DNA of 64,000 bases from Myxococcus virescens (GTDB lineage: Bacteria; Myxococcota; Myxococcia; Myxococcales; Myxococcaceae): assembly GCF_900101905.1 (NCBI RefSeq), contig NZ_FNAJ01000005.1:263293-327292 (forward strand). Reading direction: 5' to 3'. Shown piece by piece: positions 1-8,776 of this stretch (positions are counted from its first letter, which is position 1; every line of letters begins with the position of its first letter). Both the position numbers and the translations under genes were made by a program. The notes under the pieces are model-generated. The model was not told where the DNA came from. It saw only the letters and a list, made by a program, of their open reading frames with translations, and ran no database searches.

Positions 1-218
1 GCCATCGCCGATTCGACTTCGGCCGTCGCCGCTTCCGTCACGAGCGCGCGCCATGTGTCGGTGCGCGAGGCGGGAGGAACGTCCTCCGCGCGCTCCAGCA
101 GCTCCGCCCAGGACTTCTGCACGGCCAGCGCACGGAGGTCTTCGAGCGTCGCCGCCGGGCGAGCCAGCACCGGCGCCGCCAGGAGATACGCCAGCGCCAT
201 GGGCAGTCGACGCTTCAC
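1..218 (-). CDS. Secreted protein, 5' part only (gene runs off left edge)
   Basis: The reverse strand is open from a GTG at 218 to the window edge (72 residues visible). It starts MKRRLPMALAYLLAAPVLARPA, a typical signal peptide with a basic start, a hydrophobic core and a small-residue cleavage region. The mature part is helical and contains an SWAELLERAEDVPPASR-like stretch that could be a TPR or similar helical repeat, but too little is visible to assign a family. The GTG overlaps the TGA stop of the upstream gene by four bases (GTGA), so it is translationally coupled as the third gene of a secreted-protein operon. No function can be given. Confidence 0.7.
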   Translation of the reverse strand, partial: MKRRLPMALAYLLAAPVLARPAATLEDLRALAVQKSWAELLERAEDVPPASRTDTWRALVTEAATAEVESAM

Positions 219-982
219 TTGAGCCTCCCGTCCAGGAACCCAGGCCCCTCGGCCGCGCCCCCTTGAGTGGTGGTGAAGATGAGCGCGTCGGCCCCTCGCT
301 CGAACGCGAGCGCAGGCCCGAAGCGACAGGTGAGGACCGTGACATCCTTCACGGCGGCACAGCGAGCCCGCGCCCGCGTCGCGAGCGGCGCACACGCCGC
401 CCAGACGTCCAGCTCCGCCATCACCGCATCGTCGAAGGTCTTCCAGTCGAACGTGAAGGTCGGTGACGTGCCACACGCCTTGCGCAGCGCCGCCATGGCC
501 TCGGCGGCGCGCGCGGTGTACTTCTTCTCCAGGTGGGGCCAGGCCTTCTTCTCGAAGGCCGCGATCCTCCCGGACTCCCGTTGCAGCAGGTGCGCGGACA
601 GCACCTCAGAGGCAGACGCCTTGCCCGTCGCCTCCTGGCTGAACTTGACGTGGAAGGATGGCTTCCCGGGAACGAAGGCCTCGTAATCACCAGCGCGCTG
701 GGACAGCAGCACCCAGTCCGCGCCGCGATGACGGACGACGTAATCGACACCCCGCCCCGTGTCCCGGGCCTTGCCGCGCACCGAGAGGCCATCCTGCTCG
801 GAGTCGGTGCCCTGAAGCCGCAGCACCACCTCCGACGCCTCCTGCGGCGCCAGCGTCACGACCTCGATGGACTGCCCGTCAGTGCCCCGATAGACCTTGA
901 GGCCCAACGACTCCAGTGACTCCGCCGCCACGGCCCCCTGGGCCCACAGCAGCAGGAGCACCATCGCCATCCTCCGCACCAT
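215..982 (-). CDS. Secreted protein with four-cysteine C-terminal domain
   Basis: 255 residues from an ATG two bases after the stop of the preceding gene. Residues 1-20 (MVRRMAMVLLLLWAQGAVAA) form a signal peptide. The middle (about 20-165) looks like a beta-rich module. The last ~90 residues carry CGT, a WAAC, an RC and TCRFG. The same four-cysteine pattern, also beginning with CGT and ending C-x-FG, makes up most of the neighbouring 985..1461 protein, so the two share a homologous domain, probably held by two disulfides outside the cytoplasm. No named family is recognised. It sits between two other exported proteins in an operon. The longer in-frame extension to 1204 is rejected because it would overlap the upstream gene. 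Confidence 0.75.
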   Translation of the reverse strand: MVRRMAMVLLLLWAQGAVAAESLESLGLKVYRGTDGQSIEVVTLAPQEASEVVLRLQGTDSEQDGLSVRGKARDTGRGVDYVVRHRGADWVLLSQRAGDYEAFVPGKPSFHVKFSQEATGKASASEVLSAHLLQRESGRIAAFEKKAWPHLEKKYTARAAEAMAALRKACGTSPTFTFDWKTFDDAVMAELDVWAACAPLATRARARCAAVKDVTVLTCRFGPALAFERGADALIFTTTQGGAAEGPGFLDGRLK

Positions 983-984
983 GC

Positions 985-1461
985 TCAGTTCAGCGCCTTC
1001 TCGAGGGTCGCCTTGGTGTTGTCCTCGATGTTCGTGTGGTCCACGCTCATGCGGTACGTCAGCGTGCCCTTGTCGAGCGAGAGATTCCGCAGCGTCGCGT
1101 CGTTGGTGCCGTCCTTCTTCTCGGGCGGCTTGACGCCACCGAACAGGCACGACACGCCGGTCACCTTCTTCGCAATCGCCTTCTTGTAGGCCGGGCGCTC
1201 GCACATGGTGGTGACCCCATTGATGGCCGCCTCACAGTAGGAGCCATAGCTCGAGTTCGCCCAGGCCTCCGGCTTGAAGTTCTGGAAGTCGGTCTTGACG
1301 GTGAGCTTGGTGCCACACTTCTCGTTCGCGGCAGCCAAAGCCTCGGAGATCTTCTCCTCGAACGACGCCTTCGCCTCCTCCTGCGCGGGCTTGAGATCCT
1401 CCTCGGCGAAGACAGACGTCGACAGCAGGGCCACGGCGGCGAACACGAGCTTTGAATTCAT
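985..1461 (-). CDS. Small secreted four-cysteine protein
   Basis: 158 residues. The signal peptide is MNSKLVFAAVALLSTSVFA with cleavage before EEDLKPA. A helical stretch rich in Glu and Ala (20-48) precedes a domain with conserved CGT, SYC, TMC and SCLFG cysteines. This pattern repeats in the downstream gene product, so this looks like the single-domain paralogue of that protein. It is the first gene of a three-gene secreted-protein operon on the reverse strand, and 170 bases of non-coding DNA separate it from nadD. The function is unknown. Periplasmic or outer-surface location is inferred from the signal peptide and the even number of cysteines. Confidence 0.75.
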   Translation of the reverse strand: MNSKLVFAAVALLSTSVFAEEDLKPAQEEAKASFEEKISEALAAANEKCGTKLTVKTDFQNFKPEAWANSSYGSYCEAAINGVTTMCERPAYKKAIAKKVTGVSCLFGGVKPPEKKDGTNDATLRNLSLDKGTLTYRMSVDHTNIEDNTKATLEKALN

Positions 1462-1632
1462 GTGATGTTTCCCCAGGAAAGAACAACCATCACGAGTTTC
1501 AAACTGCCCTGGTTTTTACGCAAGTGCATCAATGGAATAGAAGCCGCGGAAGTGCCGAGGAAGGGCGCTGTCGGGCGCGCCACCTGAACGGCGGGGCAGC
1601 ATGGCGAAGGTCGAGTCCGACGGACGGCGGCG

Positions 1633-2205
1633 CTACGGCGTCCGCTTCAGGCCGTAGAGGCCGTGCTCGCGCGCATAGGCAATGGCGCGCGCGGGCACCA
1701 GGTCCGACGGCGCCTCGCCGCGCGCGAGCAGGTCGCGAATCAGCGTCGACGACACCTCCGCCAGCGGCGGCCCCAATGTGTTCGGCGCCGGGTACCCCGC
1801 GCGGTTGAGCACCATCACCCGCGACAGCTCCTCGATGCGGTGGAAGTCCTTCCAATGCGGAAGGTCGCGCAGGATGTCGCTGCCGATGATGATCGACCAG
1901 CGGATGTCCGGATGCCGCGCCACCAGCAGGGTCAGCGTGTCCACCGTGCGGCCGGAGAGTCCCGGCTCCTGTTCGATCCGGCTCGTCTTCAGCCAGCCCG
2001 ATGTCTCCGCGCACAGCGCATCGCACATGGCGACGCGATGCTCGAAGGGCTCCATCTGCTTGCCGAACGGGTGCTGCCAGGACGGCATCAGCCACACCTC
2101 GTCCACGTCCTGGGTGGCATGGACGTACGTGGCGGCCATGAGGTGCCCCACGTGGGGCGGGTTGAACGAGCCTCCGAGGAGCGCGACCTGCACGGCGGGC
2201 CTCAC
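1633..2205 (-). CDS. nadD: Nicotinate-nucleotide adenylyltransferase
   Basis: 190 residues, normal NadD length. The enzyme joins ATP and nicotinate mononucleotide to make deamido-NAD in cytoplasmic NAD synthesis. Seen in the sequence: GGSFNPPHVGH at residues 11-21 (the nucleotidyltransferase HxGH signature), a central IIIGSD that contacts the substrate, and SSTLIRDLL near 152 (the ISSTxIR phosphate-binding motif). The start is a GTG at 2205, two bases after the stop of the upstream phosphoesterase-like gene, so the pair is probably co-transcribed. No obD/rsfS-type neighbours, common in other phyla, are present here. Confidence 0.95.
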   Translation of the reverse strand: MRPAVQVALLGGSFNPPHVGHLMAATYVHATQDVDEVWLMPSWQHPFGKQMEPFEHRVAMCDALCAETSGWLKTSRIEQEPGLSGRTVDTLTLLVARHPDIRWSIIIGSDILRDLPHWKDFHRIEELSRVMVLNRAGYPAPNTLGPPLAEVSSTLIRDLLARGEAPSDLVPARAIAYAREHGLYGLKRTP

Positions 2206-2206
2206 A

Positions 2207-2878
2207 TCACTTGAGGGACAACTTCGGGGACTTCTTCTCCAGGACGATGACCTGGGGCTCCACTATCGAGTGCCCATCCAGGCGGAACGCGGAGAAGCGC
2301 AGGTTCCGGTCCACCTTCTCCAGGAGCGCACACGTCTGCTCGGCGGCGCCCACCAGTCGCCCCGGCGTCAGGAAGTAGCGCGGGCCAATCTGCACCACCT
2401 TGGGCTCCGGCTCCTTGCCGTGGACGAAGAGCTGCGCGTTGAGCAGGTCATCCCGCGTCAAATCGTTCTTGTCGTGCACCACGCAGCACAGCGTGTCCCC
2501 CATCAGGTCCATGACCTTGTTGCTGATGGAGGGATCTCTGTACTGGAGCGATTCGCGCTCGGGCACGCGGATGAAGCGCTCCATGACGAGCCGGCGGTCG
2601 TCCTCCGACGCCACGTCCGCCGGAGCCTCCGCGCGCGACGGCGTGCGAGGCAGCGCATCCTGGCTGCCCAGCCAGTTCGTCACGTCCGCCAGGAAGTCCG
2701 CGTCCGAGTACTCACGCCCGCCCCGGCTCTTCTGCCGCCGCCACAGCACCCATTCATCCAGGTCCGTGTAGCGCGCGCCCGCGAAGAGAAAACGCCGCGC
2801 CCCCTTGGAGCGCAGCAGCTCGTAGGCCGCGTCGAAGGCTTCGAGGTCCCCATGGCTGTCGGAGAAGACGCCGATCAC
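2207..2878 (-). CDS. Metallophosphoesterase-like protein with degenerate active site
   Basis: 223 residues. The N-terminus MIGVFSDSHGDLEAFDAAYE matches the first motif (D-x-H) of calcineurin-like phosphoesterases of the YfcE/MJ0936 type. The later motifs do not match: FAGARYTDLDEW stands where GD is expected, no GNHD is visible, and QLFVHGKEP replaces the usual GHTH. A ~75-residue insertion (about 45-125, rich in charged residues) lies between the first and later motifs. It may bind metal weakly, be non-catalytic, or be a divergent esterase. It lies two bases from nadD and just after the muramidase gene, all on the reverse strand. Confidence 0.65.
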   Translation of the reverse strand: MIGVFSDSHGDLEAFDAAYELLRSKGARRFLFAGARYTDLDEWVLWRRQKSRGGREYSDADFLADVTNWLGSQDALPRTPSRAEAPADVASEDDRRLVMERFIRVPERESLQYRDPSISNKVMDLMGDTLCCVVHDKNDLTRDDLLNAQLFVHGKEPEPKVVQIGPRYFLTPGRLVGAAEQTCALLEKVDRNLRFSAFRLDGHSIVEPQVIVLEKKSPKLSLK

Positions 2879-2881
2879 GCC

Positions 2882-4102
2882 TCAAGCGTATAGCAGGTAG
2901 GACGTCCTGTGACGTGCGAACGTTTCCGTCTGAGCGGAGAACCCCTCCAGCAACCGCTCCAGCGGCCACCCCGCCTCGATGCCTCGGCGCACCTGGTCCG
3001 TCCCGCAGAGCAGGTCGAAGGCCGGCACATCCTCGACGAACTCGTAGGCATCCGCGCGCCAATCGAACGAGCCCGGGCCAATGTCATGCAGCGCCTGGAA
3101 GATGGCGACGCCGGTGCGCAGGGGCTGGAAGGCCTCCCGGTCCGTCACGTGGATGAAGGCGCCGTTGCAGGACTGCCCCGTGTACTTGTCGAACGTCGGC
3201 GTGAAGCCCACGGCCCGGAAGGCGACCCCGGGCAGTTCCTCCTTCGCCAGCCGCGCCAGCAACTGGTCCGTGTCCACCCACGGCGCCCCGAACTGCTCGA
3301 AGGGGCGGCAGGTGCCACGGCCCTCCGAGACGTTGGTGCCTTCGCCCAGACACATGCCCGGGTACACCAGCGCGGTGTCGGCGGTGGGCATGTTGGGCGA
3401 CGGCGAGATGAAGGGTAGCCCCGTCTCCGACCAGAACTGGCCGCGGCGCCAGCCTTCGCACGGCACCACCGTCAGCTCGCAGCCGAAGCCCTCCTGGGCG
3501 TTGAAGAGGCGGGCCAGCTCCCCCGCCGTCATGCCGTGGCGGTTGGGCAGCGCGTACAGGCCCACGAAGGAGCGGAAGCCCTCCCCCACCAGGTTGCCTT
3601 CCATCGCCACGCCGTTGAGCGGGTTCGGCCGGTCCAGCACGTAGAAGGGCACGCGGGCCTTCGCCGCGGCCTTCATGGCCAGCGCCATGGTGTAGACGTA
3701 GGTGTAGTAACGGCTGCCCACGTCCTGGATGTCGAAGACGAGCGCGTCCAGCCCCTGGAGTGACTCCTGCCGGGGCGACAGCGATTCGAAGGTGGAGCCG
3801 TAAAGGCTGTACACCGGCACGCCGGTGCGGCGGTCCTTCGCCTCGTCCACGGCGACCATGTACTGCGCCTCACCCCGGATGCCGTGCTCCGGGCCGAAGA
3901 GCGCAGCCAGCGTGACGCCGTCCGCGCCCGACAGCAGGTCCGCCAGATGGCGGAAGCGAGCATCCACGCTGGTGGGATTCACGATGGCGCCCACGCGCTT
4001 GCCCTTCAACGCGGAGAAGCCCTGCTCCACCCACACGTCCAGTCCCGTCTTCACCTTCGTCACGGCGTTCCCTTCCTCAGCCAGCCCCGAGGGCCGGCAC
4101 AT
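2882..4102 (-). CDS. namZ: DUF1343 / NamZ-type exo-beta-N-acetylmuramidase
   Basis: 406 residues from the ATG that overlaps the TGA of the cyclase gene and has AAGGAG five bases upstream. A second plausible start is the GTG at 4063 (AGGAAGGG upstream), which gives 393 residues. It belongs to the YbbC/DUF1343 family, whose characterised member NamZ of Bacillus removes non-reducing MurNAc from peptidoglycan fragments. Recognised stretches are VGAIVNPTSVD, FGPEHGIRGEAQ, VYSLYGSTFE, DALVFDIQDVGSRYYTYVYT, FYVLDRPNPLNG and PNMPTADTALVYPG. No signal peptide is apparent, so a cytoplasmic recycling role is possible. Coupling to the cyclase gene is the notable context. Confidence 0.88.
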   Translation of the reverse strand: MCRPSGLAEEGNAVTKVKTGLDVWVEQGFSALKGKRVGAIVNPTSVDARFRHLADLLSGADGVTLAALFGPEHGIRGEAQYMVAVDEAKDRRTGVPVYSLYGSTFESLSPRQESLQGLDALVFDIQDVGSRYYTYVYTMALAMKAAAKARVPFYVLDRPNPLNGVAMEGNLVGEGFRSFVGLYALPNRHGMTAGELARLFNAQEGFGCELTVVPCEGWRRGQFWSETGLPFISPSPNMPTADTALVYPGMCLGEGTNVSEGRGTCRPFEQFGAPWVDTDQLLARLAKEELPGVAFRAVGFTPTFDKYTGQSCNGAFIHVTDREAFQPLRTGVAIFQALHDIGPGSFDWRADAYEFVEDVPAFDLLCGTDQVRRGIEAGWPLERLLEGFSAQTETFARHRTSYLLYA

Positions 4103-5418
4103 CAACGCTCCTTGAAGCCCTTGAGCGCACTGTCCGCGGCCGCCTTCGAGTCGCACTTGGAAATGCCGAACAGGCCCGTCCGCACCCCGTCATCGGGCCC
4201 ACCGTCGGACTTCAGGTCCTCCAGCGCGCTCACCGCCCGCTTCAGCTGGAGCCGGCCTACCGTGGACGCCGCATCCGAGCGCACGTCGCATCGCGCATGC
4301 GACAGCATCTCGATGAGGCGGTCCTCCGCGGCGCGGCTGCCGGCCTTCACGGCCGTGGCGTAGACCTTCAGCGCGTCATCGGGCTTGCCCGTCGCTTCCG
4401 TCAGACGGCCCAGCAGGAAGTTGCGCCGCCCGGAGTCCTCCTCCTTCATGATGAGGGTCCGGGCGTCCTTGGCCAGCGCGGTCCGCTCCTCCTCCGGCGC
4501 CCGCTCCACCGCCTTGATGGCGCGCACCGTCTCGTCGCCACTGAACGTCAGCATCGCGACGCCCGCGAGCACGACGGCCGCGCCCACGCCCACCAGCATC
4601 CGGTGCTTCTGGACCTGCGGCGGAAGCGTCGCCATGCCGCGCGAAAAGAGCGAACCGCCCACCGTGCGCGCCTGCCGCCCGAGCTCCGCGGCCTGCTGGC
4701 CCAGCACCGTGGCACCCGCGGCCGCGCGTTGGCTGATGACCGCTGCGCCCGCCGCGGCCCGCTGCCCCAGCACGGACAGGTCCACCTGCGCCCCCGGTGA
4801 CGAAGCCTCCGCCACGCGGGACAGGGCCAGGTTCCCGAAGGGCGGCATCGTTTCGGAGCCCGGCGTCTCGGCGATGACGCTGGCCGCGGGAGCCTCCACG
4901 CGGTACGGCGCCCGGGGCACGTGGAAGACGCGAATCTTCCCCGGGATGCCCTTCAGCTCGTAGGCGCCCACTTCCTTGGAAGGCACCTCGGCCTTGTTCA
5001 TCGCCAGGTAGACGGCCTCGGTGAAGTACACCTCGCCCGCCTCGGCGATGCCCTCCACCCGGGCGGCGATGTTGACGGGCTCGCCGAAGATGTCGTTCCC
5101 GTCCAGCCGCACCTCGCCCACGTTGATGGCCACGCGGACGTGAATCTGCTCCGACACCTCCACCGTCCGGTTGTGGTGCCACAGCCGATCCTGGATGGCG
5201 ATGCCGCTGAGCACCGCCTGGGTGGGCGATTCGAAGGTGACGAGGTACGCGTCACCGATGGACTTGACGATGCGCCCGCCAAACGCCTTGAACAGCGGCG
5301 CCAGCAGGGCCTCGTGGACCTGGAGCAGGCGCTGGTTCTCCTCCAGCGTCTGCCGGCTGGTCCGCTCGGTGAAGCCCTTGATGTCGGTGAAGACGATGGC
5401 GAGGTTGGCGGTCTTCAA
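4102..5418 (-). CDS. Class III adenylate/guanylate cyclase with membrane anchor and HEAT-like tail
   Basis: 438 residues. The N-terminal ~165 residues are a complete class III cyclase domain. Metal aspartates lie in VFTDIKGFT and KSIGDAYLVTF, the adenine-specifying Lys is in KSIGD and the Asp in NDIFGEP, and the transition-state Asn and Arg are in VNIAARV. A Pro/Ala-rich linker is followed by a repeat-like segment (RAAAGA/QRAAAGAT around 210-235) and one transmembrane helix (MLVGVGAAVVLAGVAMLTF, about 275). The C-terminal ~150 residues are helical and TPR/HEAT-like. The likely product is cAMP. With a single helix after the cyclase, the tail would lie across the membrane. The start is an unusual TTG at 5418; no better in-frame start was found before an upstream stop. 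Confidence 0.88.
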   Translation of the reverse strand: MKTANLAIVFTDIKGFTERTSRQTLEENQRLLQVHEALLAPLFKAFGGRIVKSIGDAYLVTFESPTQAVLSGIAIQDRLWHHNRTVEVSEQIHVRVAINVGEVRLDGNDIFGEPVNIAARVEGIAEAGEVYFTEAVYLAMNKAEVPSKEVGAYELKGIPGKIRVFHVPRAPYRVEAPAASVIAETPGSETMPPFGNLALSRVAEASSPGAQVDLSVLGQRAAAGAAVISQRAAAGATVLGQQAAELGRQARTVGGSLFSRGMATLPPQVQKHRMLVGVGAAVVLAGVAMLTFSGDETVRAIKAVERAPEEERTALAKDARTLIMKEEDSGRRNFLLGRLTEATGKPDDALKVYATAVKAGSRAAEDRLIEMLSHARCDVRSDAASTVGRLQLKRAVSALEDLKSDGGPDDGVRTGLFGISKCDSKAAADSALKGFKER

Positions 5419-5486
5419 AGCCCGCGCAGTGTATGCGCCACCGTCGATGGTGCAATCGCAACTGCGTACCGAATGACTGCTCGCTG

Positions 5487-6215
5487 TCAGCGACGTGATG
5501 GTTTGAGGTCACGCATACGCCGCTTCGGAGGGGCTTCCAGCGCCGCGCGGACCCGCTCCGCGAGCTGGGGCCGCCCCGTGCGCGCGTAGAAGTCGGCGAG
5601 CCGCCGGAGGACCAGCGGACTGGCCGGCTGGAAGCCCCGCGCCGCCAGCAGCTCCTTCTCCGCGTCCAGCAGGCGCTCCTGCTTCTCCAGCACCTCCGCC
5701 AGTTGGAGGCGCACCTGCACCCACTCCGGCTTCAGCCGCGCCAGGTAACGCAGGTGCAACTCCGCCTTGAGCAGGTCCCCCATGTCCAGCCAGAGCGTCC
5801 CGAGCCGGAAGCGGGCCTCCTCGTAGGAGGCGCGCAGCTGCACGGCCTGCTCGTACGCCTGGACGGCCTGCCGGCGATCATCCCGCTCCTCCCACAACAA
5901 TCCCCGCAGGTACCAGGCGCGGGGATTATGGGGAGCCTGCTGGAGCGCGGCGTTCAGGTGGGACTCCGCCTGCTCCAGCGCGCCTCCCGTCTTCAGCAGG
6001 AGTCGGGCCATCTCCAACCGGGGCAGCTCCCACGCGGGTTGAGCCCGGACCAGGGCCTCCAGCGCGGCCAGGGCGGCCACATCATTCCCATCCGCTTCCA
6101 GGGCCAGGGCCTCCGGGAGCGACACCACCGTCCGTGACGAGGCCGATGTCAGAGCAGAAGGCTCCGCTGCGTCAGTCGCGCCCGCCAGCAAAGCCACCAG
6201 GATGACCCACCTCAT
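5487..6215 (-). CDS. Secreted TPR-repeat protein
   Basis: 242 residues from ATG 6215. A short signal peptide MRWVILVALLAGATDAAEPS is followed by about five tetratricopeptide repeats (LEQAESHLNAALQQAPHNPRAWY-type units between residues 75 and 210) and a basic tail RRMRDLKPSRR. TPR proteins act as scaffolds, and the signal places this one outside the cytoplasm. It lies 68 bases upstream of the cyclase gene on the same strand and may share its transcript. It is divergent from mutS2. No partner can be named. Confidence 0.8.
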   Translation of the reverse strand: MRWVILVALLAGATDAAEPSALTSASSRTVVSLPEALALEADGNDVAALAALEALVRAQPAWELPRLEMARLLLKTGGALEQAESHLNAALQQAPHNPRAWYLRGLLWEERDDRRQAVQAYEQAVQLRASYEEARFRLGTLWLDMGDLLKAELHLRYLARLKPEWVQVRLQLAEVLEKQERLLDAEKELLAARGFQPASPLVLRRLADFYARTGRPQLAERVRAALEAPPKRRMRDLKPSRR

Positions 6216-6281
6216 GTGCGGCTGATAGCAGAGCCGACCCGGGCGCCTCAATAGATCCTCTTGACGGCCGAACGGCCGCGC

Positions 6282-8696
6282 ATGAAACCCATGACCGTGC
6301 AGATATCGCAAAGAACGCTGGAAGACCTGGGCTTCGCGGATGTGCTCCGCGCGTTGGCGCAACGCTGCAGGACGGAGCCCGGCAGAGAGCGAGTGCTCGC
6401 CCGGCCCTTCCTGGACACCCCCGAGGCCGTGGCGGAGGCCCTCGCGCTCGTCGCCGAGACCCGCTCGTTGTCCCAGGAGCAGTTCTCCCTCCCCTTGGGT
6501 GGCGTGACGGACCTGCGTACGCCCATCGGCCATGCGGCCAAGGGCGGCATGCTGGAGCCCCGCCAGCTCATCGACTCGGCGCAGCTCCTGTTCGCCTTCG
6601 TCCGTACCCGCGAGGCACTGGACGAACGCCGGGCCCGCGTCCCCCGGCTGGTGGAGATTGCCCGCCGGCTGCCCTCACTGGAGCCGCTGGCCCGCCGCAT
6701 CGACCAGTGTTTCGAACCGGACGGTGAGATTTCCGACCGCGCCAGCCCGGAGCTGCGCGAAGCCCGGGACCGGGCACGTGGGCTCCATCGCCGCATCAAG
6801 TCGCGGCTCGACGAGCTGCTCCACGACGAGACCTTCCTCCCCAAGCTGCGGGAGAACTACTACACGCTCCGCAACGGGCGTTACGTGGTGCCGGTGGTGG
6901 CCAACTACCGCTCGGAAGTGGACGGCATCGTCCACAACGCCAGCCAGACGGGCCAGACGCTCTTCATGGAGCCCCAGGCCATGGTGGGCCTGGGCAACGA
7001 CCTCGCCATCGCCCAGTCGGAGGTGGCCGAAGAGGAGCGCAAGGTGCTCCAGGCCCTGAGCGACCAGCTCGGCCGGGAGTCGGAGCGCATCCTGGAGGGT
7101 CTGGACGCCGTGGCGGAGCTGGACGAGGCCGAATCCGTGGCCATCCTCTCCGCGGACCTGGGCGCCAGCACGCCGGCCTTCGAGAACGTCACGGACATGC
7201 AGCTTCGGCAGCTGCGCCACCCGCGCCTGGTGCTCAAGGGCGCCGAGGTGGTGGCCAACGACGTGACGCTCACGGGCGATGCGAAGGCCCTGGTCGTCTC
7301 CGGCCCCAACGCGGGCGGCAAGACGGTGACGCTGACGGGCGTGGGCCTCTGCGCGCTGATGCTCCGCGCCGGCCTGCCGATTCCGGTGGCCGAAGGCTCT
7401 CGGATGCCGCTGTACCGCTCCGTCCACTCCACCGTGGGTGACGCGCAGGACCTGGAGCAGGGCCTGTCCACGTTCAGCGCGCACGTGGTGATGCTGCGCG
7501 ACATCATCGGCGCCGTGGGTGAGGGCTCACTGGTCCTCATCGACGAAATCGCCGCGGACACCGACCCACGCGAGGGCGCGGCCATCGCCATCGCCGTGCT
7601 GGAGGAGCTGATGTCCAAGGGCGTGGTGGTGCTCGTCACCACGCACCTGGAGGAGCTGAAGGCGCTGGCGCACATGGACCCGCGCTTCCTCAACGCGCGC
7701 GTGGGCTTCGACTCGAAGCGCATGGCCCCCACCTACCGGCTCCAGATTGGCGCCGCGGGCCAGTCGTCGGCCATCGAGATGGCGGCACGCGTGGGCCTGC
7801 CCCAGAACGTGTGCGAGCGCGCCCGGGAGCTGTCCGTCAGCGCCGGCGGTCCGCTCACCAAGGCGCTGGCGGCGGCCGAGGAGGAACGGCGCAAGCTCCA
7901 CGAGGAGCTGGAACGCGCCCGCGTGGCGGCCCAGGAGGCCGAGGCGCTCCGGGCCGACTTGGAGAAGCAGAAGCAGTCCTTCGAGCGCGAGCGCCGCGCC
8001 CGGATGATGCAGTTCAACGACGACGTACACGCGGCCAGCGAGCACGCGGCGGCGGAAGTACAGAAGCTGCTGACGAAGCTTCGAGCCGAGCAGAACGAGA
8101 AGGCCCTCGCCGAGGCCCGGCAGCAACTCCAGCAGCGCGCGGACGAGGCGCTGAAGCGCGCCCAGGCCGCCAAGGCGGAGCTGTTCCAGGTGGAGGCACC
8201 TGGCCCGGCCAACCTGAAGGTGGGCGCCTGGGTGCACCACTCGGGGCTGAACCGCGATGTGGAAATCCTGGAGCTGGCGGACAATCACGCGGTGGTGTCC
8301 GCGGGTGGCGCGCTGAAGATGCGCGTGCCCATCACGGAGCTGTCGGGCGCGCGCACGCGCAAGCCGCAGCAGGCGAAGTTCCCGGAGCGGCAGAAGCAGG
8401 ATGCGGCGCTCAAGCGCGCGGCCTCCGCGGCCCCCTCCGAGGTGGAGGCCACCCATTTCCGCTGCGACGTGCGCGGCATGCGCGCGGACGACGCGCTGGC
8501 GGAGCTGGAGTCGTTCCTGGACCGCGGCATGCGCAGCGGAGAAGACGCCGCGCTCGTCATCCACGGCCATGGCACGGGGGCGCTCAAGCAGGCCATCCGT
8601 GACTACCTGGCCGCGTCTCCGTACATCCGCATGTACCGGCCGGGTGAAGGCCACGAAGGCGGCGACGGGGTGACCGTGGTCGCCCTGCGCGCCTGA
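6282..8696 (+). CDS. mutS2: Endonuclease MutS2
   Basis: 804 residues from ATG 6282 (an in-frame ATG also lies at 6291). This is the MutS2 branch, which binds branched DNA or stalled, collided ribosomes and lacks the mismatch-recognition domain I of MutS. Visible parts: an N-terminal core/lever region; Walker A GPNAGGKT near residue 341; LVLIDEIAADTDPREG (Walker B/D-loop) near 425; a long coiled coil from about 510 to 635 (EEERRKLHEELERARVAAQ-like); a KOW-like segment; and a C-terminal Smr nuclease domain with CDVRGMRADDAL and HGHGTGALK. The DxRG and HGxGxG motifs are intact, so nuclease activity is expected. It is a single gene facing a convergent neighbour. Confidence 0.96.
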   Translation: MKPMTVQISQRTLEDLGFADVLRALAQRCRTEPGRERVLARPFLDTPEAVAEALALVAETRSLSQEQFSLPLGGVTDLRTPIGHAAKGGMLEPRQLIDSAQLLFAFVRTREALDERRARVPRLVEIARRLPSLEPLARRIDQCFEPDGEISDRASPELREARDRARGLHRRIKSRLDELLHDETFLPKLRENYYTLRNGRYVVPVVANYRSEVDGIVHNASQTGQTLFMEPQAMVGLGNDLAIAQSEVAEEERKVLQALSDQLGRESERILEGLDAVAELDEAESVAILSADLGASTPAFENVTDMQLRQLRHPRLVLKGAEVVANDVTLTGDAKALVVSGPNAGGKTVTLTGVGLCALMLRAGLPIPVAEGSRMPLYRSVHSTVGDAQDLEQGLSTFSAHVVMLRDIIGAVGEGSLVLIDEIAADTDPREGAAIAIAVLEELMSKGVVVLVTTHLEELKALAHMDPRFLNARVGFDSKRMAPTYRLQIGAAGQSSAIEMAARVGLPQNVCERARELSVSAGGPLTKALAAAEEERRKLHEELERARVAAQEAEALRADLEKQKQSFERERRARMMQFNDDVHAASEHAAAEVQKLLTKLRAEQNEKALAEARQQLQQRADEALKRAQAAKAELFQVEAPGPANLKVGAWVHHSGLNRDVEILELADNHAVVSAGGALKMRVPITELSGARTRKPQQAKFPERQKQDAALKRAASAAPSEVEATHFRCDVRGMRADDALAELESFLDRGMRSGEDAALVIHGHGTGALKQAIRDYLAASPYIRMYRPGEGHEGGDGVTVVALRA

Positions 8697-8776
8697 CCGC
8701 ACCCGCGATACGGACTTGAAGCACTGGAGCTGCGCTGTCGCCAGCGCATGTCAGGCGCGGCGACGGAGCTGGCGGC

